Shown here: positions 11,007 to 18,730 of the stretch, in pieces
How positions within the stretch are numbered: position 1 is the first letter of the stretch
How the letters are laid out: each line of letters begins with the position of its first letter
The notes under the pieces: generated by a model
What the model saw: only the letters and a program-made list of their open reading frames with translations
What the model was told of the DNA's origin: nothing
Databases searched by the model: none
Made by a program: the position numbers and the translations under genes
Assembly (NCBI GenBank): GCA_934746015.1
Contig: CAKVEW010000036.1
Coordinates: 1-32,125, forward strand
Reading direction: 5' to 3'
DNA from: an uncultured Clostridium sp.
GTDB lineage: Bacteria > Bacillota > Clostridia > Clostridiales > Clostridiaceae
DNA: 32,125 nt

Positions 11007-12224
11007 ATGAAGAATAAAAAAATTACAGTATTATTAGTTTCTATTATAGCAATTATATTTATTACTATTTTTAGTATTTCTATATATAAGAATAATAATG
11101 AAAATAAATTGATTAATAAGATAGAAACACAAATTTTAAGTGGGAATTATGAGGAAGCTATAGAATCTATAAATCAATCTAAAAATAATGAAATGTTGAC
11201 TTTATATAAAAATATTTTAGAAGAGTATTTAGAAATAAAAGATGAAGATAATATTAATAGAGCTAAGGAAAAAATAGAATCTTTTAAAGAAAAGTATTCT
11301 AATTATTTAAGTCGTGAAATTTTTAATAAATTAAATGAAGATATATCAGTAATTGAAAAAAATATAAAAACTTATTATGATGAAATTAGTGAGGCTAAAA
11401 ATAAGATATCTGTAGCAATTAATGAAGATATATCTTTAGCAAAGGAAATGATAGATAAATTTAAAGAGAAGTATCCTAATGAGGATATTTCAAGCATCGA
11501 AGATGAATATAATAAAAGATTAGAGAAATTAAAAGAGGAAGAAGTAGAAGAACCTAATTCTACAGATAGAGGAACTAGTAATAATAATAACAATAATAGG
11601 AGTACACCTCAGCTAGGAATTTCAAGTACAGTAGCATCTAGACGTTCTAGTCAGATAATAACTGTTGTAAGTAAAGGTGGTTCCTATGGGGAATTAGCAT
11701 TTTGGGAGAAAGATAATAATGGTGAATGGATTTTGGTGGACAAGGTTCCAGCAAGATTAGGACAAAATGGATTGAAGGTAGCTAGTGAAGTATATGAAAT
11801 GGATAAAAGTACTCCAACAGGAATATATTCTCTAACAGAGGCCTTTGGAATAAATGCTGATCCAGGAAGCAGGATTAGATATAGGCAACTAGATGGTACA
11901 GAACATTGGGTAGATGACGTAAATTCAGATTTTTATAATACTATGCAATTTGGAGATGCTAACGGAAGATGGAATTCATCAGAAAAATTAATTGAATTTG
12001 AAGGTTATTATAACTATTCATTAGTTATAGACTATAATAGATGGCCAGTAATTCCAGGGAAGAGTTCAGCTATATTCTTGCACTGTGATTTAGGTTCATA
12101 TACATATGGATGCGTTGCAATACCACAAGAAAATTTAATTAATATTATTAATAAGCTAGATCCTGAAAAGGATCCCTTCATAATAATAGATTTTTCATAT
12201 GAAGACATATATACTAAATATTAA
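11007..12224 (+). CDS. Membrane-anchored L,D-transpeptidase (YkuD fold, variant motif)
   Basis: Predicted to act outside the membrane on peptidoglycan, forming 3-3 cross-links or anchoring proteins. The 405-residue protein has an N-terminal membrane anchor (about 7-27), a charged helical stalk (about 30-182) with repeated acidic and lysine-rich helices, an Asn-rich linker (190-197) and a C-terminal YkuD domain. The catalytic pair is His359 and Cys369 in IFLHCDLGSYTYGCVAIP. This is the short H-x9-C form with TYGC in place of the usual SHGC, resembling L,D-transpeptidases with an LH...TAGCVA motif. The start at ATG 11007 is supported by AGAGGAGG 5 bp upstream and by placing the hydrophobic anchor at the very N-terminus. 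It is convergent with a second, differently typed L,D-transpeptidase gene. Transpeptidase activity is inferred; a carboxypeptidase role is also possible. Confidence 0.8.
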   Translation: MKNKKITVLLVSIIAIIFITIFSISIYKNNNENKLINKIETQILSGNYEEAIESINQSKNNEMLTLYKNILEEYLEIKDEDNINRAKEKIESFKEKYSNYLSREIFNKLNEDISVIEKNIKTYYDEISEAKNKISVAINEDISLAKEMIDKFKEKYPNEDISSIEDEYNKRLEKLKEEEVEEPNSTDRGTSNNNNNNRSTPQLGISSTVASRRSSQIITVVSKGGSYGELAFWEKDNNGEWILVDKVPARLGQNGLKVASEVYEMDKSTPTGIYSLTEAFGINADPGSRIRYRQLDGTEHWVDDVNSDFYNTMQFGDANGRWNSSEKLIEFEGYYNYSLVIDYNRWPVIPGKSSAIFLHCDLGSYTYGCVAIPQENLINIINKLDPEKDPFIIIDFSYEDIYTKY

Positions 12225-12300
12225 TTTAATACAAATAATGAATATTTAAATAATACTCTTCTTAATTAACTTATGGAATTAATATATTTTAAGTTACATA

Positions 12301-12342
12301 AATAAATTGGAGCTGCTTTTTATCGCAGCTCCAATTTATTTA
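12301..12342. terminator. Strong bidirectional terminator between the two L,D-transpeptidases
   Basis: A perfect 16-bp hairpin AATAAATTGGAGCTGC / GCAGCTCCAATTTATT with an 8-base loop, placed between convergent genes and overlapping the stop codon of the minus-strand gene. Confidence 0.85.
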
Positions 12343-13584
12343 ATTTATAATTATTTTTGTTCCGTTATCAATATTGTAATATAACCATTTGGCATCTTCT
12401 ACTGCTAATCGGATACAACCATGAGAAGCAGGAATGCCTAAGGTATAATCTAGTATATTTTCCTTAGTTTCATCAAATGGAAGTGAGTGAAAAAGATAAT
12501 CACCCATAAATTGAACCCAGTACTTAGCACCTTGTTGAAATTCCTCTGAAAAGAACCAATCACCCCTATCAGTAACAGAAAAAATGCCTTTAGGGGTTTC
12601 CTTACCTTCTATGCCAGTAGAACTACTGAATTCCTTAATAAGACTCCAATTGTTATTTGAGCCCTCATAAACATATGTTAATTGTTTAGCTAAATTTAAA
12701 TAGACTAAATAATTAGTTTTACTAGATATAGAAAAAGTATTTATATTATTTGGAGTTATTTCTTGAAGAATTGCATTAGAAGTATATTCTGAGTCATCAT
12801 CTTGATATTCTTCTCTAAAGAGCTTAATTGAATTAATTTTATTTTCTATTTCTACTACTTCTTCTTTACTTAAAAGACTATCATTATAATTAGATAAGAT
12901 ATTAAGAGCTTTTGTGTAATATTTATTAGCAACTAATTCATCAACACTTTCAAGTAAATAATCTTTATAATTTTCCTCAAAATCTTTTATATAACTTTTT
13001 GCAATTTCATAATCTTTAGGAGATGACTTAGTAATCAAATGAAAATATTCCATGGCGGTTTCATAATCCTTTTCATTAAAAGCTGCTATTCCCAGATTCA
13101 GATAACTATCTTCATTATACTTAAAGTTATCATCTGAATTAATTGTGTTATTAGAAGAATTTGAGTTGATAGTAGCAGATAAAACACTTGTATATTTTTC
13201 ATTTAAAGCAGTAATTAATTTATCTAAAGATGAATTCAATATGTTATAACTTTTAATTTCATTTAATATTTCCAAAGCATAACTAGGGCTAATTTCATTA
13301 TTAGATAAGGACGAACATATTTTATTCACTATATTAGTGAAATAAGATGTTAGATCAGTATTAAGCTGAGTCTTTTTAATAGTTAAGACTTTTTGGCTTA
13401 TTACAGACTTTGCATCAGAAAATTCATGGCTATTAAAGTTATTATAAAATTGAGATGTTAATTCTTTATACTGTGAGTTTAAATAGATATTTGAAGTAAA
13501 TCCTAATAGTATTAGCAAAAGGAAAATAGAGAATAATTTAAATATAGAGAATCTATTTTGCTTTTTGGATTTATTACTATACAT
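12340..13584 (-). CDS. Membrane-anchored L,D-transpeptidase with TPR-like stalk
   Basis: A predicted cell-wall L,D-transpeptidase of 414 residues. There is a lysine-rich start, one membrane segment (about 13-33), an extracytoplasmic helical region with TPR-like pairs (for example NLGIAAFNEKDYETAMEYFHLI, then a second similar unit YYTKALNILSNY), and a C-terminal YkuD domain. The catalytic motif is the standard one, His366 and SHGCIRL with Cys390. The domain has the usual GTPKGIFSVTDRG lead-in (as TPKGIF). The start has a perfect AAGGAGGT on the minus strand. Its overall plan copies that of the convergent gene at 11007-12224, but the catalytic motif type differs, so the two probably have different substrates or came from different subfamilies. 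The TPR-like stalk suggests it docks on a protein partner. Confidence 0.87.
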   Translation of the reverse strand: MYSNKSKKQNRFSIFKLFSIFLLLILLGFTSNIYLNSQYKELTSQFYNNFNSHEFSDAKSVISQKVLTIKKTQLNTDLTSYFTNIVNKICSSLSNNEISPSYALEILNEIKSYNILNSSLDKLITALNEKYTSVLSATINSNSSNNTINSDDNFKYNEDSYLNLGIAAFNEKDYETAMEYFHLITKSSPKDYEIAKSYIKDFEENYKDYLLESVDELVANKYYTKALNILSNYNDSLLSKEEVVEIENKINSIKLFREEYQDDDSEYTSNAILQEITPNNINTFSISSKTNYLVYLNLAKQLTYVYEGSNNNWSLIKEFSSSTGIEGKETPKGIFSVTDRGDWFFSEEFQQGAKYWVQFMGDYLFHSLPFDETKENILDYTLGIPASHGCIRLAVEDAKWLYYNIDNGTKIIIN

Positions 13585-13726
13585 TTTTAGACCTCCTTAA
13601 AACATATATTATAATCATTAACAAAAGTATCAAAAATTAATCCTAAAAATTTAAAATTATAAAAATTACCCAATTGTATGTTAAAATATTAATTAAGTAT
13701 GAAATTTCTAAGGAGTTTAAAGAATC

Positions 13727-14488
13727 ATGAATGAAAAAATTAGTTTTATAAAAAAATTAAAGATTAGTGTAACCAGTATAAAGGGATACAAGGAATTGAT
13801 AAAAGAAAAGCTTTCTAAAGCAATTTTATATTCAATAATATTTTCTTTGATAATTGGTGTTATACAAGGAATATTTAGTTTTGTAACTATTGGTTCAATA
13901 CAAAAGACTATGGAAAAAGTTATTTCATCAGATGAATTTAAGTTTACCTTTCAAGATGGAATATTAAATTTTGAAAATTCGCCTATAAAAAGTGAGGAAG
14001 GAAGAAATATAGTTTATATTGATACAAATATTTCTTTAGAAGAAAAAGACACTATAAGGAATATAGTGGTACATAAAGATGTATCTATCGCTATATTAAA
14101 AGATGGAATATCATATAGAATAAACGGAGAAGAGACTAATTTTAAATTTAGTGATATCCCTCTTGCTGGGAAAATAAATAATGATATGGTATTAAAATCA
14201 TTGAATATTATAGGAATAGTTAAATATATAGCTTTTATTAGTTGTATAATAATAACTTATATTATTTTTATGCTGAATTCTTTAATGCTTTCTGTATTAG
14301 GGTTAATATTAAATGCAATAAACAAATTAGGATTAGATTATAAAAATATATTTAAAATTTCTATATATGCGACTACAGCACCAACAATAATATCATTAAT
14401 ATTTCCATTAGGGCCATATGCTGTTCTGGTTTCTGGAATGTATTTAATAATAGTAATTAATTATCTAAGAATGGAGAATAAAGTATAA
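13727..14488 (+). CDS. DUF1189 family membrane protein
   Basis: A 253-residue polytopic membrane protein of unknown function that matches the look of the DUF1189 family common in Firmicutes. The N-terminus is charged and cytoplasmic. One membrane segment lies at about 31-54, a roughly 110-residue hydrophilic, probably extracytoplasmic part follows, then three or four segments over about 168-247. It begins with ATG 13727 after AAGGAG (13710-13715). It is divergent from the L,D-transpeptidase gene and ends in its own terminator. I see no catalytic motif. Family assignment rests on overall pattern, not on a decisive signature. Confidence 0.7.
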   Translation: MNEKISFIKKLKISVTSIKGYKELIKEKLSKAILYSIIFSLIIGVIQGIFSFVTIGSIQKTMEKVISSDEFKFTFQDGILNFENSPIKSEEGRNIVYIDTNISLEEKDTIRNIVVHKDVSIAILKDGISYRINGEETNFKFSDIPLAGKINNDMVLKSLNIIGIVKYIAFISCIIITYIIFMLNSLMLSVLGLILNAINKLGLDYKNIFKISIYATTAPTIISLIFPLGPYAVLVSGMYLIIVINYLRMENKV

Positions 14489-14500
14489 AAAACATATAAT

Positions 14501-14527
14501 GAGGGCTATGCTTATAGCTCTTTTTTT
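14501..14527 (+). terminator. Intrinsic terminator after the DUF1189 gene
   Basis: An eight-pair stem GAGGGCTA / TAGCTCTT (some G-U pairs) with loop TGCTTA-like bases, followed by a seven-T tract. Confidence 0.75.
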
Positions 14528-14534
14528 ATTTCCT

Positions 14535-14610
14535 AGGAATTTATAAAGTATTACCCTGTAAATATTTTTTTATTAATTTATTTCCTTCAGTATAGGATGA
14601 GATAGATATA
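14535..14610. repeat. Dispersed intergenic repeat, copy A
   Basis: About 76 bp upstream of the histidine kinase gene that aligns with 22688-22764 at 62 of 76 positions with a single one-base gap (my hand count). Shared blocks include CTGTAAA, TTTCCTT and GAGATAGATATA. The rest of the gap to the kinase start shows nothing I can name. Function unknown; see the matching copy B. Confidence 0.65.
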
Positions 14611-14787
14611 TGTAGTGAAAAATAAATATATAAGTACAATATCAGTATTAGATTTATATAAAGTATTAACAAGTTAGTATAACAAATGGAAATAAATACA
14701 AAAAAATCTTGTTGTAAAAATGTGCATATGATAAACTATAATTATGGGGTTAAAATTAAATATAAACCTGTTATGAAAGGAATTATT

Positions 14788-15702
14788 ATGATGATTAATA
14801 ACGAATTTATAGAGAGGGAATTGTTGTCAAATAAGGATGGGTTAAATGAATTTTTTTTGAGAAGTGGAAGGGACTTAACAAAAGATGATTTAGTGAGTGT
14901 CATAACAGAAGCGATTAAGAGAAGTGCCAGGCAAGAGGATTTCTTATTAAATATTTCTCATGATTTGAGGGGGCATCTAAATGTAATATTAAGCGTTATG
15001 CAAGTAATGAATTGTGGGAATACATGCATAATTGATAAGAAGGCTAAGGAGTACATGGAAATAGTACGGAAAAATAGCCTGAAAATGCTTAAATTAATTA
15101 ATAATTTGATAGATACTACAAAGCTAGAAAATAATTATTATGTCCTAAATAAGAAAAACATAGATATTGTTTCTATGATTGAAAGTACAGTAAACTGCAT
15201 AGATAGATATGCAAAACAGAAGAATATACAGTTAATATTTGATACAAATGAAGAAGAGTGCATAATGGGAGTAGATCCAGAAGCTATGGATAGAATAATT
15301 ATGAATTTGTTATCTAATGCTATAAAGTTCTCTTATAACAATACAAGTGTATATATAGATATATCTGTTTTAAATGCTGAAATTAGAATTTCTATAAGAG
15401 ATGAAGGTCCAGGAATTGCAAAGAAATATCAAGAAAAGATATTTAATAGATTTTATCAAATGGAAAATAACAGAGATCGTGATACTGTAGGAAGTGGTAT
15501 AGGATTAGATTTAGTTCACTATTTAGTTAAGTCTATGGATGGAGAGATTATATTAAATAGTAATGAAGGTAAAGGGTGTGAATTCATAATTCTATTACCT
15601 ATAACAAAAGCTGAAGAAAAAGAAAATCATCGTTTAAATGATGACAAAAGTACTAAGATTCAAATGTTAGAGATAGAGTTTTCTGATATATATAATAATT
15701 AA
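14788..15702 (+). CDS. Orphan soluble sensor histidine kinase
   Basis: A predicted cytoplasmic histidine kinase of 304 residues with no membrane segment and no recognisable PAS, GAF or HAMP input domain. A short N-terminal helix region (1-50) leads to the H-box FLLNISHDLRGHLNVI with phospho-accepting His58. The ATPase follows: N-box NLLSNAIKF (173-181), G1 DEGPGI (205-210) and G2 GSGIGLDLV (235-243), all intact. A Lys/Glu-rich tail closes the protein. I chose ATG 14788 because AAAGGA lies 6 bp upstream; an in-frame ATG at 14686 would add 34 residues with no family resemblance and no good ribosome binding site. No response regulator is encoded next to it, so the partner is elsewhere. Such orphan kinases in clostridia include those that phosphorylate Spo0A, but nothing here proves that role. 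Confidence 0.85.
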   Translation: MMINNEFIERELLSNKDGLNEFFLRSGRDLTKDDLVSVITEAIKRSARQEDFLLNISHDLRGHLNVILSVMQVMNCGNTCIIDKKAKEYMEIVRKNSLKMLKLINNLIDTTKLENNYYVLNKKNIDIVSMIESTVNCIDRYAKQKNIQLIFDTNEEECIMGVDPEAMDRIIMNLLSNAIKFSYNNTSVYIDISVLNAEIRISIRDEGPGIAKKYQEKIFNRFYQMENNRDRDTVGSGIGLDLVHYLVKSMDGEIILNSNEGKGCEFIILLPITKAEEKENHRLNDDKSTKIQMLEIEFSDIYNN

Positions 15703-15752
15703 AATTTTTTTAATAAATATAGTTGCTTGATTTATTATAATAGTTATGATAA

Positions 15753-15758
15753 TATAAT
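15753..15758 (+). promoter_or_regulatory. -10 box of tRNA-Arg
   Basis: A TATAAT 19 bp before the tRNA. The only -35-like hexamer, TTGATT at 15727, leaves a long 20-bp spacer, so the promoter call is tentative. Confidence 0.45.
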
Positions 15759-15777
15759 TTATGTTGAAAAGCTATAT

Positions 15778-15854
15778 GCGGTGGTAGCTCAGTTGGATAG
15801 AGTAGCTGGCTACGAACCAGTTGGTCGGGGGTTCGAATCCTCTCCGCCGTACCA
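15778..15854 (+). tRNA. tRNA-Arg(ACG)
   Basis: A 77-nt tRNA. The acceptor GCGGTGG pairs with CCGCCGT (G-U wobbles at pairs 1 and 5), the anticodon loop is CT-ACG-AA (read as ICG after deamination; serves CGN codons), the T-loop is GGTTCGAATCC, and CCA is encoded. It stands alone between the histidine kinase and an oxidoreductase gene, followed by a strong terminator. Confidence 0.97.
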
Positions 15855-15855
15855 T

Positions 15856-15897
15856 AAAAGCCTTGCAAATTATTTATTTGCAAGGCTTTTATTTTTA
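15856..15897 (+). terminator. Strong terminator of tRNA-Arg
   Basis: A perfect 15-bp hairpin AAAAGCCTTGCAAAT / ATTTGCAAGGCTTTT with a five-base loop and following T-run, right after the tRNA CCA. Confidence 0.9.
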
Positions 15898-15956
15898 GTA
15901 TAATTCGAATTATGAATCGAAATATATAATAAAAAAGAAAAATAAGTAAAAAAATA

Positions 15957-15984
15957 TTGATATTATCCCAAAAAATCGTATAAT
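15957..15984 (+). promoter_or_regulatory. Promoter of the FAD oxidoreductase gene
   Basis: TTGATA (15957-15962), a 16-bp spacer and a perfect TATAAT (15979-15984). The start of transcription would be near 15991, 38 bp ahead of the ATG. A 12-bp perfect palindrome TAATTCGAATTA lies upstream at 15901-15912. Confidence 0.7.
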
Positions 15985-16028
15985 AACATGTGTATTTTAA
16001 AAAAATATTCGGCAATGGGGGTTGTTTA

Positions 16029-17435
16029 ATGAATAATAAATATGATGTTATTATAGTTGGGGCTGGACCTAGTGGTATATTTACTGCCTATGAAATTTTA
16101 AAAATAAATCCAGAAAAGAAAATTTTAATTATAGAAAAGGGAAAATCTGTTCACAATAGGTATTGTCCAATACCTAAGTTAAACAAGTGTGTTAAATGTA
16201 AGCCATATTGTAATATAACAACAGGATTTGCTGGAGCAGGAGCCTTTTCAGATGCAAAGCTATCTTTATATGATAAAGATTCAGATAAAGTGTTAGTTGG
16301 AGGTAATTTGCCACAGGTAATTGGCCATCAAGAAACTAAGAATTTAATTGATTACTGTGATAAGATTTATTTGGATTTTGGTGGGGAAAAGAATATAGCT
16401 GGTGTTGAGCATAAAGACGAAATTAAGAAAATCAAAGATAAAGCTAAGAAAGAAGATATTAATTTAGTAGATATTCCAATTAGGCATCTTGGTACTGAGA
16501 AGTCTAGAGAGCTATATGGAAGACTTGAAGATTATTTATTATCAAAGGGTGTAGATATAATATTTGGAAATATGGTTAAGGATTTAATTATAGAAGATGG
16601 AGAAGCTAAAGGGATATTAACGGAAGAAGGAAAATACCTAGCAGACAAAGTGGTTGTTGCTGTAGGAAGAAATGGAGCTGATTTCTTATCAGATTTATGT
16701 GATAAACATAATATTGATAAAGAAGTTGGAGTAGTGGATATCGGAGTAAGATTTGAAATGAAATCCGAAGGCGATATTAAAAGAGTAAATGAATTAATGT
16801 ATGAAGGAAAATTTATTTCAGATGTTAAACCATTCAGAGATAAGGTTAGAACCTTTTGCCAAAATCCTGATGGCTTCGTAGCAGCTGAAGTTTATGATAA
16901 TGGAGTATCCTTAGCTAATGGACATGCATATAAGGAAAAGAAGAGCATAAACACTAATTTTGCAATATTATCATCCCATAGATTTACAGAACCCTTTAAA
17001 AAACCAATTGAATATGCAAATAAAGTAGCAGAAATAACAAATTTATTATCTAATGGAGATGTTGTTGTACAAAGATTTGGAGATATATTAAATGGTAAAA
17101 GAACTTGGCAAGAAGAATTAGATAATAATTCAGTAGAAGCAACTTTAAAAACAGCTATGCCAGGAGATATTACATTAGGTATTCCATATAGAACTATGAC
17201 TAATATAATTAATTTTATATTAGAAATGGATAAGGTAGTAAGGGGATTTGCAAATCCAGATAATTTACTTTATGGGCCTGAAATTAAGTTTTATTCAAAT
17301 TCAGTAAAACTTAATGAAAAACTAGAAACTAATATTAAGAATTTATATGCAATTGGAGATGGCGCTGGACTTACTAGAGGCTTAATGATGGCATCATGTT
17401 CAGGAGTATACTTAGCAAGAAACTTATATAAATAA
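16029..17435 (+). CDS. FAD-dependent oxidoreductase, COG2509 type
   Basis: A predicted cytoplasmic FAD-binding dehydrogenase of 468 residues and unknown substrate. The N-terminal dinucleotide-binding motif is IIVGAGPSG (8-16), followed by IIEKGKS. Four cysteines form a cluster, Cys46-x7-Cys54-x2-Cys57-x3-Cys61, directly before GFAGAGAFSDAKLS, the hallmark segment of the COG2509 proteins. A second FAD contact is near the C-terminus in YAIGDGAGLTRGLM. The cysteine spacing could hold a metal or an iron-sulfur cluster, but that is inference. The start is ATG 16029 with GGGGG 7 bp upstream; an earlier in-frame ATG at 15990 lies at the predicted transcription start. It has its own promoter and terminator and stands alone, so neighbours give no clue to the substrate. 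Confidence 0.82.
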   Translation: MNNKYDVIIVGAGPSGIFTAYEILKINPEKKILIIEKGKSVHNRYCPIPKLNKCVKCKPYCNITTGFAGAGAFSDAKLSLYDKDSDKVLVGGNLPQVIGHQETKNLIDYCDKIYLDFGGEKNIAGVEHKDEIKKIKDKAKKEDINLVDIPIRHLGTEKSRELYGRLEDYLLSKGVDIIFGNMVKDLIIEDGEAKGILTEEGKYLADKVVVAVGRNGADFLSDLCDKHNIDKEVGVVDIGVRFEMKSEGDIKRVNELMYEGKFISDVKPFRDKVRTFCQNPDGFVAAEVYDNGVSLANGHAYKEKKSINTNFAILSSHRFTEPFKKPIEYANKVAEITNLLSNGDVVVQRFGDILNGKRTWQEELDNNSVEATLKTAMPGDITLGIPYRTMTNIINFILEMDKVVRGFANPDNLLYGPEIKFYSNSVKLNEKLETNIKNLYAIGDGAGLTRGLMMASCSGVYLARNLYK

Positions 17436-17464
17436 AATTACTTTAAAATTAAATAACAAAGATA

Positions 17465-17506
17465 AAAAGAAGAAACTTAGAAATTTAAGTTTCTTCTTTT
17501 TTTATA
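17465..17506 (+). terminator. Terminator after the FAD oxidoreductase
   Basis: A perfect 15-bp hairpin AAAAGAAGAAACTTA / TAAGTTTCTTCTTTT with loop GAAATT and extra T residues. Confidence 0.88.
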
Positions 17507-17581
17507 GATAAATAAATGGGATAAGTTTATATGCCTTGGGACAAATTAAAAATATATTTATTTATAAGAAGGAAAGATTAT

Positions 17582-18730
17582 ATGAACATAGATATTTTAA
17601 TAAATCAAGTAGATAAACATAATGAATTTAATATACTTGCAACAAGAAGATTTAATCCGAAGGAAGTTATATTTATATATAAAAAAGAAGATGACTCCTT
17701 TTTGAAATCATTAAAAAAGTATTATAATACTTATTTTCCAAGTATAAATTTTCAAGAATATATAGTTATTGAAGGTGATATTAAGGAATTAAATAGAATA
17801 ATATCTAATAATAAGGATAAGTCTACATTAGTAAATCTAACAGGTGGAAGCAGAATAAATTCTTTAGAAATGCTTAATATATGCAAAGATAACTTAATAA
17901 AAGCTACTTACATAGATATAAAAAATAAATATTTGTATATATTTAATAATGAGGTAGAGATAATTAAGGAAGAGTTTGAAGATTTAGAGTTAGATAAAAT
18001 GATAAAAGCTAGTGGAGGAAAAGTAATAAATGATTCCACAGATTTAACTAATAAAAAGGATTTACTCTTATTAACTAGGAAAATTTACAAGAATTTAGAT
18101 CTTTGGCATATGCATAAGCAGAAGTTATATGATCCTAATATTTTTATTCACTATGCAGAAGATCCTAAAATTATAAATATTAATATAGAGCAATTAAGTA
18201 TAGAAGAAAATCAACTTTTGAATAAGATTCTTATTAAATTAAAAGAGATAGGAGGAATAGACTATATTAATGAAATAGATAATAAAATAAAAGTTTACTT
18301 TAAAAATGAATATTTAAAGTCATTTATATTTAAGAGTGGAACTTGGCTTGAAGTCGCAACAAAACATATAATTAACGAAATTAAAGAAATAGATGAAGTA
18401 AAAAGTGGAGTTATGTTTTTATGGAATGATGAAAGTAAAGTAGTTAGAAATGAAGTAGATGTAATTGCAGTAAAAGATTCTATTCCTATTTGTATCTCAT
18501 GCAAGGATAGTGACAGGTATAATGAAGATGCTTTAAATGAATTAGATGTTTATAGTAATAAGATAGGCGGGAAAAATGCCTATAAAATTTTAGTAGCTAC
18601 AAAGGAACCAATTAAAGCAGCAGTTAGAGATAGGGCTAAAGAGATGGGAATAAGCCTTATAATTTTTGATGGAAATGAAGGAAAGTTTAAGAATCAAATA
18701 AAAGCAGTTATATCTAAAAGAGAAGATTAG
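17582..18730 (+). CDS. CARF-DUF1887 nuclease (Card1/Can2-like), no CRISPR nearby
   Basis: A predicted cytoplasmic nuclease switched on by a cyclic oligoadenylate or similar ligand. The 382-residue protein is close in size to Treponema Card1 (371). The N-terminal CARF domain starts at once (IDILINQVDKHNEFNILA, residues 3-20) and has its ligand-pocket motif LVNLTGGSRINSLEM (83-97). A middle winged-helix-like part follows. The C-terminal PD-(D/E)xK-type domain has GTWLE (Glu257), NEVDV (Asp293) and ICISCK (Lys308), the DUF1887 signature. Ser306 stands where an acidic residue normally precedes the catalytic Lys by two. The start at ATG 17582 (AAGGA 8 bp upstream) puts the first CARF strand at the N-terminus; an ATG at 17531 would add 17 odd residues. 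Known relatives serve type III CRISPR immunity, yet no cas gene or array is in this window. Confidence 0.85.
   Translation: MNIDILINQVDKHNEFNILATRRFNPKEVIFIYKKEDDSFLKSLKKYYNTYFPSINFQEYIVIEGDIKELNRIISNNKDKSTLVNLTGGSRINSLEMLNICKDNLIKATYIDIKNKYLYIFNNEVEIIKEEFEDLELDKMIKASGGKVINDSTDLTNKKDLLLLTRKIYKNLDLWHMHKQKLYDPNIFIHYAEDPKIININIEQLSIEENQLLNKILIKLKEIGGIDYINEIDNKIKVYFKNEYLKSFIFKSGTWLEVATKHIINEIKEIDEVKSGVMFLWNDESKVVRNEVDVIAVKDSIPICISCKDSDRYNEDALNELDVYSNKIGGKNAYKILVATKEPIKAAVRDRAKEMGISLIIFDGNEGKFKNQIKAVISKRED

Noticed and set aside
14686..14787. Longer N-terminus for the histidine kinase starting at 14686
   Set aside because: No ribosome binding site before 14686 and the extra 34 residues look like translated spacer; AAAGGA before 14788 decides the start.
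15710..16015. Minus-strand open frame with a peptide like AERIRTPDQLVRSQLLYPTELP
   Set aside because: This peptide arises by translating the complement of the tRNA-Arg gene and is a common false protein in databases; there is no ribosome binding site.
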